NCBI RefSeq assembly: GCF_019801605.1
Contig: NZ_JAHVIT010000010.1
Span: 1 to 64,000 of the forward strand
Source of the DNA: Maritimibacter alkaliphilus
Lineage (GTDB): Bacteria; Pseudomonadota; Alphaproteobacteria; Rhodobacterales; Rhodobacteraceae
Reading direction: 5' to 3'
Length of the DNA: 64,000 bases
Part shown: piece by piece, positions 26,556 through 34,675 of the stretch
How positions within the stretch are numbered: position 1 is the stretch's first letter
Layout: each line of letters begins with the position of its first letter
Translations under genes and position numbers: made by a program
Notes under the pieces: model-generated
What the model was told of the DNA's origin: nothing
Databases searched by the model: none
What the model saw: the letters and a program-made list of their open reading frames with translations, nothing else

Positions 26556-27238
26556 TCCGTCACCTCCGGGTCGGCCCGATAGGTGCTGACGATGAAGCCC
26601 AAGGGATTGATCGTGCGATCCTCGGTGCTGATCTCCGCATCTGCGTCGAAATCGAAGCCGATGGTCGAGACCCAGAGGCTTTGCGTCGTCAGGTTTTCGC
26701 GTTCGTTGGTCTCGGTCTTGTAGAACCGGACCTGTGCCAGCCCGTCGTTCAGGAAGGAGATCGAGCGGATCTTGATCTCGGCCTTGGTGTCGGTGCCATA
26801 GGCGTATTGCGGGCTCTTGGGGTTGGAGCCGTTGTAATAGGTCGAGAAGCGGGCCTGTTCCTCGGGCGAAGACATCAGTGTCACCTCGTGGAAGATCGCT
26901 TCCCTTTCGGCATAGGTGTAGCCCTCGCGCTCGCGGACATAGCGTGCGAGGAAGTAGCGGGTGACGGCCTCGTCATAGGTGGTTTGGCCGTCGCTGAGCC
27001 GGGTCATGACCTCGGGCACGCCGCTGGCCTGATCGACCCGGATGACGAAGGGCACCACTTCCTTGAGCGGAGCCATGAAGCCGACAGCGGCCACGCTGGT
27101 CAGCGCCATGAGGCTGGCGGCCCCGGCGATGATCCAGGCCGTTCGCTTGGAGCGTTCGGCGGCGAGGCGGCTGTCATAATCGAAACTGCGGGCCTCCTTC
27201 AGATAGGCGGCAAGGTCCTTGTCCTGCGATACCGTCAT
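26552..27238 (-). CDS. virB8: T4SS inner-membrane protein VirB8
   Basis: 228 residues from the ATG at 27238 (MTVSQDKD); the longer frame overlaps virB7. One membrane helix (about 28-52) and a periplasmic NTF2-like domain with the VirB8 motif YVREREGYTYAEREAIFHEVTLMSS. Acts as an assembly platform for the channel. Confidence 0.92.
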   Translation of the reverse strand: MTVSQDKDLAAYLKEARSFDYDSRLAAERSKRTAWIIAGAASLMALTSVAAVGFMAPLKEVVPFVIRVDQASGVPEVMTRLSDGQTTYDEAVTRYFLARYVREREGYTYAEREAIFHEVTLMSSPEEQARFSTYYNGSNPKSPQYAYGTDTKAEIKIRSISFLNDGLAQVRFYKTETNERENLTTQSLWVSTIGFDFDADAEISTEDRTINPLGFIVSTYRADPEVTE

Positions 27239-27435
27239 GCGTCGTCCCCCTCCCGCGTGTCCGCGATCTGGGGCGTGACGCCGATTTCCTTCTGCTTTTC
27301 GAGGACGGCGGCCTGATAGTCCCATTTGGTCGGGTTCAGGGGGCGGACGACCGAGCCTTTCACATCCGGCAGCGGTGTCGTTGTGGCGCAGGCCGAAATG
27401 CTGAGGACGGCCATCAGGAGGACAAGTTTCTTCAT
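27235..27435 (-). CDS. virB7: VirB7-like lipoprotein
   Basis: 66 residues from the ATG at 27435. Lipoprotein signal MKKLVLLMAVLSISAC with the lipidated Cys at 16, then a short acidic/proline mature part (PLPDVKGSVVRP). Position between virB6 and virB8, a size near VirB7 and overlap with virB8 support the call, although VirB7 sequences are too divergent to identify by sequence alone. Confidence 0.8.
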   Translation of the reverse strand: MKKLVLLMAVLSISACATTTPLPDVKGSVVRPLNPTKWDYQAAVLEKQKEIGVTPQIADTREGDDA

Positions 27436-27481
27436 CGCGTAACCTTGGAGTCTAATCGTGGAAGAGGTGGATTTGTCCGCC

Positions 27482-28375
27482 TCAGCTCTGTCGTGTCGCG
27501 GAGCCGCCGGACGGGGGCGTGCTGCCTCCCTGCCGGGGTGCCGCATTTCCCAGAAGCTTCCGCTCCACGAAGCGCTGTACGGCGCCGGTCGAAGTACCGG
27601 CGCCGGCGCTCAACGCCGCCGCGATGGAGGGAAGCAGGAAGAAGAAGATCGTGCCGCAGGCCATTGCGACGAGGAATGCAGAGACTGCCGCCGCGCCGTC
27701 CTCGATGCTGAAGCTCGAATAGACGTCGCCGATGAAGGAGGTGACCACCAGCATGAGGACGATGACCAGAAGCTTCAGCAGGGCGAAATTCAGGGCCTGA
27801 CCCAGCCAGGCGAAGAACCAGCCGCGCGTGACGTCGAAGAGGGCGAAGGCGACGAAGAGCGGGCCGATCGCTGCCATGAGCGCCAGACCGAAATGGACCA
27901 GAAGGCTGATCACGAAGGCAATCGCGGCGAAGGGCACGGCGGCGATGATCACGACGATCGACAGGACATAGCCATAGATCGAGCCCGCGATGCCCGAGCC
28001 GTATTGATCCTGCACCTCGGCGCTGATCCGGCCCGCCATCGCCATGACGGGATCGGAGGGCAGGTCGGTCGAGCCGCCGGTCAGCGTTTCCACGAAATCA
28101 GGGATGCCGTTGAGGATCGTGTCCCCAACCCAGGAAGAGTAATCGCCGGCGCTGGACACGAGGGTCCAGATGATCGCCAGCTTCACGCCGCGCAGGGTGA
28201 AATCCATCAGCGGTTCATGGATGGAGCCACGGATGATCGCCCAGCCATAGAGAAACAGGTAGATCGTCAGGGCCGCCGTCAGCGGTGCAGTCAGCTCGGA
28301 AGAGATGGTGCTGCTGATGTCGTTCATCTTGTCGGTGAGACTGTCAGCAAAATTGTCGTAGAGCGCTTGCAGCAT
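27482..28375 (-). CDS. virB6: T4SS membrane channel protein VirB6
   Basis: 297 residues with about six membrane helices and the TrbL/VirB6 layout: an N-terminal periplasmic part (ADSLTDKMNDISSTI), a central loop (about 80-130), and the conserved helix stretch GLALMAAIGPLFVAFALFDV followed by RGWFFAWLGQALNFALL. Forms the inner-membrane passage for DNA. Confidence 0.92.
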   Translation of the reverse strand: MLQALYDNFADSLTDKMNDISSTISSELTAPLTAALTIYLFLYGWAIIRGSIHEPLMDFTLRGVKLAIIWTLVSSAGDYSSWVGDTILNGIPDFVETLTGGSTDLPSDPVMAMAGRISAEVQDQYGSGIAGSIYGYVLSIVVIIAAVPFAAIAFVISLLVHFGLALMAAIGPLFVAFALFDVTRGWFFAWLGQALNFALLKLLVIVLMLVVTSFIGDVYSSFSIEDGAAAVSAFLVAMACGTIFFFLLPSIAAALSAGAGTSTGAVQRFVERKLLGNAAPRQGGSTPPSGGSATRQS

Positions 28376-28405
28376 GGGACGGCCCTTTCCGGGTGGCGGG
28401 GATGA

Positions 28406-28669
28406 TCAGTTGAAGGACGGGTCTCCGAAGAGACGGTCCGAACCTTCACGGTCCTTCTGCGTCTGGGTCTTCTGGGCGGCCTTGCGGGCGTTCACGCAGT
28501 TGGCGTCATCCATCGCGCGGTCGGACAGCTCGCAGGTTTCCAGCATCGCGGCCCGCTCGGCGGGATTGGCGGTGAAGTAGTCGACCGAGTGGTTCTCGGC
28601 CTCTTCCTTGCAGCCCGCGAGAAACGCAGAGGCCGCAAGGGTGATGATCAGGGGAAGGGGCAGGTGCAT
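28406..28669 (-). CDS. eexN: EexN-family entry-exclusion lipoprotein
   Basis: 87 residues. Lipobox ending AGC at residue 20, then the EexN signature: VDYFTANPAERAAMLETCE...DDANCVNARKAA, with two Cys likely to form a disulfide. Such lipoproteins block redundant uptake of the same plasmid. It sits between virB5 and virB6, the usual place. Confidence 0.88.
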   Translation of the reverse strand: MHLPLPLIITLAASAFLAGCKEEAENHSVDYFTANPAERAAMLETCELSDRAMDDANCVNARKAAQKTQTQKDREGSDRLFGDPSFN

Positions 28670-28678
28670 GGTGTCTCC

Positions 28679-29395
28679 TCAGAAGCTGTCGTCGCCGTAG
28701 ATGCTGGTGAAGGCCGCGCTTTCCTTGGCACGGCGCTGTGCCGCGACTTCGGTCTGGCGCTGTTCTTCGACCTTCGACTGGGCCTGCTGGAGCATGGCGA
28801 GGCCCTGAATGCGGTTGGTGTCGTTCTGGAGCATGGCCTGTTCCACCGCGATCCGGGCGTTCAGGGCATCCACCTCCTTCTGGGTGGAGACGGTGCCGAT
28901 CTTGGTGCGTAGTTGTTCAAGCCCCGCCAGCCGGTCATCGGAGAGCGACACGATCCGATCCCCGACAGCGGTGTCGCGGGCCGACTGGTTGCGGATGCGG
29001 TCCAGTTCGTTCTGGTAAAAATCGTCAGCGTCGATGTTGGCCCCATCCAGCGCGGAGAAGTCGGCTGCGTCCTGCGCCTTGCCCGCCAGATCGCCCAGGT
29101 CATCGAGATCAATGTCGAAGTCGCTGGCGATCTGCATGGCATCCGCCCCAAGAAGTTCGCGGACATCGGGCGAGTTCAGGGCGCTGACGATGGAGTCCAT
29201 GTCGGTCAGGCCGTTGATCGAGGCATAGAGCGCCTTGGCCTGTTCCAGTTCTTCGACCATCTGGGCGATTTCCTTGACGAACTCGGCCTTGGCGTTGGCG
29301 ATGGCCGCGGTGTCGACCACGGGCACGCCTTGGGCATGGGCCGCGGTCGAGAGAGACAGCGCCAGTGAAGCGGCTGATATGAGTAGCCTTGTCAT
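28679..29395 (-). CDS. virB5: T4SS pilus-tip protein VirB5
   Basis: 238 residues, signal peptide (to AHAQG), then a helix-rich TrbJ/VirB5 body with long amphipathic stretches (FVKEIAQMVEELEQAKALYASINGL; AMLQNDTNRIQGLAMLQQAQSKVEEQRQ). Minor pilus component and adhesin. Overlaps the end of virB4 upstream by four bases. Confidence 0.9.
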   Translation of the reverse strand: MTRLLISAASLALSLSTAAHAQGVPVVDTAAIANAKAEFVKEIAQMVEELEQAKALYASINGLTDMDSIVSALNSPDVRELLGADAMQIASDFDIDLDDLGDLAGKAQDAADFSALDGANIDADDFYQNELDRIRNQSARDTAVGDRIVSLSDDRLAGLEQLRTKIGTVSTQKEVDALNARIAVEQAMLQNDTNRIQGLAMLQQAQSKVEEQRQTEVAAQRRAKESAAFTSIYGDDSF

Positions 29396-31746
29396 CGGAG
29401 GTCCTTCCTTTTCTGGAACAGGCGGGGGAGCCAGTCTTTCGGGGCAGGGTGGTCCTGAATCAGCGCGTGCATGATGGCGTTGGTGGCGGTGCGGCCCGAC
29501 AGGACGGTCAGCACGTCATCGAGGCCGGACAAGTCGAGGTCGCAGACCACCGAGTTTTGCGCCTGCTTGATCAGGAAATGGCCGAGGGGCAGCTCGTCGC
29601 GCACGATCTGAAATTCGCGCTCGGACAGGCCGAACTCGTCGACCAGGTCCTTGCGGCTGGCACGGTCGGAGCCGAAGAAGATCTGGCTGGCGCATTGCTC
29701 GATGATCGTGCGGGCAATGGGGCTGTTCACCACGTCGGAGGCCGACTGCGTCCCGGCCACGATGATGCCGTTCTGTTTACGGATGACCTTCAGCTTGTTC
29801 TTCACGAAGTCCGAGAAGTAGGGGTCGGACAGGGCCTTCCAGAACTCGTCGATGAAGATCGCGATGCGCTGGCCGGTGATCAGGTTTTCGACCCGGCGCA
29901 TGAGGTACATCATGATCGGGTTGCGGATTTCCGGATCGTCGAGGAAGGCCGTGATGTCGAAGCCCACGAGATCGGCGTCGAAGGCGATGGTGTCTTCCGA
30001 ATTGTCGAAGACCCAGCCGAGGCGTTCGGTGCTCAGCCAGCGATCCAGCCGGTTGCCGATGTCTTCGGCACCGCCGCCAAACCCCAGTAGCTCGCGCAGG
30101 GCGGAGACGGTGCGGCCAGTGCGCGGCAGGTTGGACAGTCCCGTGACCGCCATCTCGATCCGCCGAATGTCTTCGGCCGAGAAGGTGGCGCGCTCGCCAC
30201 CCAGCATGGATTTGACCAGGTCGACCATGAAGGCCTGACCGTCGGCATCGAGCTCGATTGCCATGAAAGGGGCGCAGCCGGTCGGGCGACCGGACTGGAA
30301 ATCGAGATAGGAGCCGCCCGAGGCGCGGACGAAGATCTCGGCGCCGTAATCCTTGTCGAAGAGGACGCGCTTTGCCCCGAACTTTTCCAGCTGCGACAGC
30401 AGGAAGGTCTGCACCACCGTCTTGCCGGAGCCGGAGGGGCCGCAGATGAAGGTGTGGCCGAGATCGCCGACATGGAAGTTGAAGTAGAAGGGGCTTCCGG
30501 CGCTGGTCTGGAGCTTACTAACTGCATCGCCCCATTCGTTGCCGTGACGGTGGCCGGTCGGATAATTGTGCAGCGGTGACATGGCCGTGTAGTTGCGGCT
30601 GGTCACCATCGCGACCCGCGCCCGGTGCGCGTGGTTGCCAGGAAGCTGCGCCCAGAACTGCGGCTCAAGCCCCATGTCCTCGCGGGCGACGACAGCCCCG
30701 GATTCCGACAAGAGGTTATGCGCATCGGCCGCGCGGGCTTTCAGCTCTTTGGCATCCTCGGTCAGGACGGTCAGGGACAGGTTATGCTCGCCCATCACGA
30801 ACTCGCCCGACATCAGGTCGTCGCGGGCGTCGCGCAGCCCGTCCGCCTGGGACACGGCGGGGTCATTCGCGTTGCGCAGCCGCCCTTCCTTGAGGGTCAT
30901 CTGGCGCATGGCCTCGTTCTTCGCGGTGCAGCGGAAGGACTGGGTCAGGACGAAACGGAAGGGGGCCGTCAGCAGATTGTCGAACATGTTTGGGCGCGTG
31001 CGGGCGTGGTATTCCTTGATGCCGAACATCGCGCCATAGGTGCTGGCAGCGGCATGGCGGATTTCCAGAGCCTCCCGACCGAAGATCACCCGGTCGGTGT
31101 AGATCGCGTTGCCGATGGTCCCGTGAACCAGCGGGACCGGCTCATACCGGCCAGAGATCAATTGCTTCAGGACACTGGCAGGCTCGGAGATCAGCAGGTC
31201 GCGGTGGTCTCGGATGATCGAGAGTTTCCGGGGGCGAAAGCGACTGAGGCTGCGGGTCAGTTGCGTGGTCTTGTCGTCGAGATCGTCCAGAAAATCCTGG
31301 TCCACTTCGATCAGGCTGGTACGGGCACGACGGACGCCCTTTGCCAGCCGACCACCGGGCAGGCTGCGGGGCTGCATGTAGACGGTCAGATACAGATCGT
31401 TCCGGAACAGGCGCTTGGCCTCGATACGGCTGCGATAGCTTTCGTCGATCCAGCGTGCGAGGTCGGTGACAAAGGTGCCGGACGGATAGTCGTCATCGGT
31501 GGCCCGGACCACATGGACATAGGCCATGACGGTGTCGTCAGCGATGTTGCGTAGCGCGTGGCTGAGTTGGTTGTGCAGTGTGTTGATGAGCTGGGTATCT
31601 GCCGTGCGGAAGGAGACGCCTTCAAGCTTCAGCATCTGGAAGGCCCCCCGGTTGCGCGTGATGATCGTGTGCGCGTCCGAATGGCGGACGAAGGGAAGGT
31701 AGCGGTCTGCCGTGTTCTCCGTCTTGATCTTGCCCGTCAGGCCCAT
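29392..31746 (-). CDS. virB4: T4SS ATPase VirB4
   Basis: 784 residues from the ATG at 31746, which overlaps the virB3 stop by one base; the open frame upstream is non-coding. N-terminal CagE/TrbE domain, then the ATPase with Walker A ICGPSGSGKTVVQTFLLSQ and Walker B IAIFIDEFWKAL. Powers pilus assembly and DNA transfer. Full length. Confidence 0.95.
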   Translation of the reverse strand: MGLTGKIKTENTADRYLPFVRHSDAHTIITRNRGAFQMLKLEGVSFRTADTQLINTLHNQLSHALRNIADDTVMAYVHVVRATDDDYPSGTFVTDLARWIDESYRSRIEAKRLFRNDLYLTVYMQPRSLPGGRLAKGVRRARTSLIEVDQDFLDDLDDKTTQLTRSLSRFRPRKLSIIRDHRDLLISEPASVLKQLISGRYEPVPLVHGTIGNAIYTDRVIFGREALEIRHAAASTYGAMFGIKEYHARTRPNMFDNLLTAPFRFVLTQSFRCTAKNEAMRQMTLKEGRLRNANDPAVSQADGLRDARDDLMSGEFVMGEHNLSLTVLTEDAKELKARAADAHNLLSESGAVVAREDMGLEPQFWAQLPGNHAHRARVAMVTSRNYTAMSPLHNYPTGHRHGNEWGDAVSKLQTSAGSPFYFNFHVGDLGHTFICGPSGSGKTVVQTFLLSQLEKFGAKRVLFDKDYGAEIFVRASGGSYLDFQSGRPTGCAPFMAIELDADGQAFMVDLVKSMLGGERATFSAEDIRRIEMAVTGLSNLPRTGRTVSALRELLGFGGGAEDIGNRLDRWLSTERLGWVFDNSEDTIAFDADLVGFDITAFLDDPEIRNPIMMYLMRRVENLITGQRIAIFIDEFWKALSDPYFSDFVKNKLKVIRKQNGIIVAGTQSASDVVNSPIARTIIEQCASQIFFGSDRASRKDLVDEFGLSEREFQIVRDELPLGHFLIKQAQNSVVCDLDLSGLDDVLTVLSGRTATNAIMHALIQDHPAPKDWLPRLFQKRKDLR

Positions 31747-32075
31747 CAGTCGATCTCCTCGATCTTGTAGAGGCGGCGGAGACGCAGGGGGGATGTCGAT
31801 GATCCCCCCCAAAGGCTCCGGTTCCGGCACCGGGCATTTGTGTCCAGCCAGCGAAACAGGATTTGGAAAGCGTTCTGATCGCGCTCGACGATCAGGCGAG
31901 AGACGCCGAGCAGGGGGATCGCAATGGGCAGGTAGAAGATCGAGTCCGCGGCGATCATCGCCAGCCCACCGATGCCGCAGCACATGGCGAAGGCTTCGAC
32001 AGGGATGCCGAAGATCATCGCCGGGCGCGTGAGGGCGAGGAACAGCACGTCCTCGTTCATCTTCACCTTTTCCAT
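31746..32075 (-). CDS. virB3: T4SS protein VirB3
   Basis: 109 residues with the typical start (DVLFLALTRPAMIFGIPVEAF) and two membrane helices (about 22-65). Slightly longer than usual because of a basic C-terminal tail. ATGs at residues 1 and 6 are both possible. Confidence 0.9.
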   Translation of the reverse strand: MEKVKMNEDVLFLALTRPAMIFGIPVEAFAMCCGIGGLAMIAADSIFYLPIAIPLLGVSRLIVERDQNAFQILFRWLDTNARCRNRSLWGGSSTSPLRLRRLYKIEEID

Positions 32076-32094
32076 GTGGTGCCCTCCCTGCCGG

Positions 32095-32382
32095 TCAGCC
32101 AGTGATCATGCTCAGCACCTCGGAGGAGGCGTAGATCAGGACGACGCCGCCAACCGCCCAGGCGGCACGGCGAAGATCGACGAAGTTGAAGAGCCAGCCC
32201 GCGCCGATGAACATGAGCGCGATCAGGGCAATGGGCTGCTTGGCGCTTTCGAACTCGTCGAGGATGTTGTTCAGGAAGTCGGTGAAGCCTGCGGCGGCGG
32301 CGGGCTGCGCCGCTGCGGTCAGGATCGCAGCCAGGAACATCGGGGCGCCGATGCTCCGGTAGCGGGTCAGAAAGGTCTTCAT
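32095..32382 (-). CDS. virB2: T4SS major pilin VirB2
   Basis: 95 residues: a long signal peptide (cleaved near AAA-AGF), then two hydrophobic helices separated by a short basic loop (LRRAAW), the TrbC/VirB2 pilin layout. Confidence 0.9.
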   Translation of the reverse strand: MKTFLTRYRSIGAPMFLAAILTAAAQPAAAAGFTDFLNNILDEFESAKQPIALIALMFIGAGWLFNFVDLRRAAWAVGGVVLIYASSEVLSMITG

Positions 32383-32394
32383 GGTTGCGTCCTT

Positions 32395-33090
32395 CTATTG
32401 GAAAACCAAGGCGTTCGATCCGGTGGCCGCGCCGAACACGTCCCATCGTTTCGCGCTGTCCTTGTCGTCGCTCAGGGAGGGTGACCGCTTTTCTATCGAG
32501 GGGGCGGTCACGGACCCCTCTCCCAGCACGCGGGCCACATAGCCGTTGTGGAAACCACGCGTGAAAGAGCCGGTGTTGTAGGAAGAAAGTGCCTGGTGCA
32601 GGGCCTGCGTCCGATCTGCTCCGGCATCGCGCGCCCGGTCATAGCCGTCGCGCAGCACGGTTTCCGCCGCCGTAAGATTGCGGCAGGCATCGAACACGGT
32701 GGCGGGCGTCAGCCCGAGCCAGGACAGGTTGGCGCTGTTGATCTGCCCGAGGCCCATGTCGATGGACTTGCCTTCGGCGATCAGGCTGGCGGCGATCTGT
32801 GCGGCCTCATCGGCGGAGTGCGGCGCATAGGACGCGCGATCCGGGCCATTCACGCCGATGGCGAACGGGTTGAAGCCACTCTCGGCGGCGACGAGCTTTT
32901 CCATGATGGAGGGGGCGACACCGGGCGCGCAGTTTTCAGCGACAGCCCGGAACGCGGTGGCATTCATGGGCTCAGCCTGCGCGAGGCGCGGTGAGCCGAT
33001 GGTGAATGCGGAAAGGATCGAGAAGGAGAGGAGGGAACCGCAGAGCGGTCGGAGGATCAGCCAGCGCGCAGCGCCGAGACGATCACTCAG
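32395..33090 (-). CDS. virB1: T4SS lytic transglycosylase VirB1
   Basis: SLT-type muramidase that opens the peptidoglycan. Catalytic Glu in KLVAAESGFNPFAIGVNG, followed by GLGQINSANLSWLG and SSYNTGSFTRGF, all diagnostic. The start is unresolved: the first ATG (32967) would lose an evident signal peptide (LCGSLLSFSILSAFTIGSPRLAQA), and no ATG/GTG/TTG precedes that signal until far upstream. I place the start at the CTG at 33090, which overlaps the previous gene's stop. Confidence 0.8.
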   Translation of the reverse strand: MSDRLGAARWLILRPLCGSLLSFSILSAFTIGSPRLAQAEPMNATAFRAVAENCAPGVAPSIMEKLVAAESGFNPFAIGVNGPDRASYAPHSADEAAQIAASLIAEGKSIDMGLGQINSANLSWLGLTPATVFDACRNLTAAETVLRDGYDRARDAGADRTQALHQALSSYNTGSFTRGFHNGYVARVLGEGSVTAPSIEKRSPSLSDDKDSAKRWDVFGAATGSNALVFQ

Positions 33091-33367
33091 TGTCTTCGTC
33101 TTGTCCAGATTTCGGGGCAGGCACCCAGACGCCTTCGGCGTCGGGGAAAATGCGCATGTGGAAGCTGACCAGCGCGTCGGAAGACTTGAAAACGCGGGCT
33201 TCGCCAGTCTTCGAGGAAATGACCGGGCTAGCCGCGCCGTTCGTCTGAACAGCCCAGAGCTCCCAGTTCCATCCTTTTGGGGTGTGAATCGGGCGGTAGT
33301 CGAGCTTGCCACCCTTCTCAAGGAAGTTTTGCACTGCATCAGTCGTAATCACGCGTGGGTTCCACAT
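33083..33367 (-). CDS. Small protein of unknown function at the head of the virB operon
   Basis: 94 residues from the ATG at 33367 (AGGTG upstream); a longer frame begins at 33466. Soluble, no signal peptide, with a Trp-rich centre (PKGWNWELWAVQTNG) and a conserved-looking end (DAEGVWVPAPKSG). As first gene it might regulate or prime the operon; no family recognised. Confidence 0.55.
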   Translation of the reverse strand: MWNPRVITTDAVQNFLEKGGKLDYRPIHTPKGWNWELWAVQTNGAASPVISSKTGEARVFKSSDALVSFHMRIFPDAEGVWVPAPKSGQDEDTE

Positions 33368-33511
33368 TGGCTGACACCTGTCGTTGGGAATTTCTGGACA
33401 GGTGCTGCGTATCCTTGAATCACGACTTTTTTCAACGTTAAAGCCCAAATTTGAAAAAAGCACCAAATGACAAAAATTCGCCTACGGCACACATACGCGC
33501 TTATGATGCCT

Positions 33512-33557
33512 ATAGCGCATTTGACAAATAGCGCTCCCTCTGGAAGTTTGGCGCTAT
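33512..33557. promoter_or_regulatory. Repeat cluster in the divergent virB/TrbM-like promoter region
   Basis: ATAGCGC at 33512-33518 and 33528-33534 and its inverse GCGCTAT at 33551-33557, in an AT-rich stretch; a near copy GCGCTTAT is at 33497-33504. A TTGACA (33521-33526) lies between copies. The spacing looks like an operator array for a repressor of transfer genes. Confidence 0.45.
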
Positions 33558-33681
33558 CCTTGTCGTCCTCGGCTATAAGATGATCACCCAGCTGTGACCA
33601 TCCCGAGAGCGGAGCGCCGGCGGGGACATGCCGAGTTAAGTTCCGAGGGGGCCAGAAGCTTTGTTATACTTTGGACACGCG

Positions 33682-34386
33682 ATGAAGCGCGGTGCCGCGA
33701 CCGCCCTCACCTGTACGGGCCTACTCTTGGCGGCACCTCCCGCTGCGCAAGCTTACCAAGTAGACTGCGCGATCTTGATCTGTCTGGCGGGAGGCTGGCC
33801 CGGAAGCACCGAGTGCAACGAGGCGCGATCTGTCTTCATCAGCAGGATCACGCCCTGGCCGGTGGAGCCGCCTCTGCAGATCTGGAATTGCCCCTTGGGC
33901 GTGGGCTACCGTCCACCTGAAGATGAGAGGGCTTTGCCGCTCCTCTATGAGGCGTTCGGCAGGCCTAGACCTTCGGTTCCGCCGCCATTCTCGGCAGCTT
34001 TCGATGGGGTGCTTCCCCCGAGGTCGGAGCGGGAGGAGATGCTGTCCCTGATCGCGGATTATGCCGATGACAACGGCGTGGCCGATGTCGACATCAGCGG
34101 GGCCGAGTATGACTTCGTCCGCTCCATCCGCGTCTACAACGTCGAGTATGCCCGGCAGCGAGAAAGCGGTGATGGCGACTGTCGCCGAAGCGAAAAGGTC
34201 CGCGTCGGCACCTATGGGGTGCAGGGCGACTTCAGCTGGTCCAGCGGTTCGGTGACCTCACTACCGGACGCATTCGAAGGTCTCGCCGGTTGGGGCGAAA
34301 GCTGCCCGAACCTCTACCGGAGGGCCGTCTTCATCGATTGGACCGATTACCAGGGGAACTATGGCTACGAGCAGGTGAATTACTGA
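33682..34386 (+). CDS. TrbM/KikA-like periplasmic conjugation protein
   Basis: 234 residues from the ATG at 33682 (the frame opens earlier, but the signal MKRGAATALTCTGLLLAAPPAAQA begins here). The mature start, DCAILICLAGGWPGSTECNEA, follows the TrbM/KikA pattern of a Cys-x(4)-Cys followed by SxEC and a later NCP (IWNCPLG). The C-terminal half (YGVQGDFSWSSGS, RAVFIDWTDYQG) is less familiar. Divergent from the virB operon, consistent with a transfer-associated role. Confidence 0.55.
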   Translation: MKRGAATALTCTGLLLAAPPAAQAYQVDCAILICLAGGWPGSTECNEARSVFISRITPWPVEPPLQIWNCPLGVGYRPPEDERALPLLYEAFGRPRPSVPPPFSAAFDGVLPPRSEREEMLSLIADYADDNGVADVDISGAEYDFVRSIRVYNVEYARQRESGDGDCRRSEKVRVGTYGVQGDFSWSSGSVTSLPDAFEGLAGWGESCPNLYRRAVFIDWTDYQGNYGYEQVNY

Positions 34387-34481
34387 TCACCGCAGGTGCT
34401 GGCATCTCCGATGCTGGGTACGCAAAGGGCGCAAGAGTGCGGCTACGAAGGCCATGACGGAGAGGAGCACTAAGGACTTAA

Positions 34482-34522
34482 GAAATTAAAACCCCCGCGA
34501 AGGCGGCAACCTTCCACGGGGG
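34482..34522 (-). terminator. Minus-strand terminator upstream of the solitary repC
   Basis: Stem CCCCCG-c-GAAGG (34492-34503) with CCTTC-ca-CGGGGG (34510-34522), loop CGGCAA; read on the - strand it runs into TTTTAATTTC. No protein gene lies upstream on that strand, so it may end an antisense RNA directed against the repC leader (weak promoter candidate TTGCCT-18-TAGGCT at about 34571-34600). Confidence 0.5.
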
Positions 34523-34546
34523 CTGAAGGACTCAGGGCCGGCAAGC

Positions 34547-34570
34547 CCGTAATCATCCGTAATCATGATT
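34547..34570. repeat. Tandem 10-bp repeats upstream of repC
   Basis: CCGTAATCAT occurs twice head-to-tail (34547-34556, 34557-34566), one helical turn apart, and the second runs into the palindrome AATCATGATT (34561-34570). This is iteron-like or operator-like and lies about 110 bases before the repC start. Confidence 0.5.
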
Positions 34571-34675
34571 TAGCCTATCAGCTTCCCAACCTTTCAGGCA
34601 AGTCAAAACGCACTTGTGCGACCTGTAGACGTTTGCCTTCCGCCGCCTCGCTTCAGACGAACGAGGAGCAAATAG

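Noticed and set aside
31747..31983. Extension of the virB4 frame into virB3
   Set aside because: Overlaps virB3 and reads as Arg/Pro-rich shadow; the normal VirB4 start MGLTGKIKTEN is at 31746.
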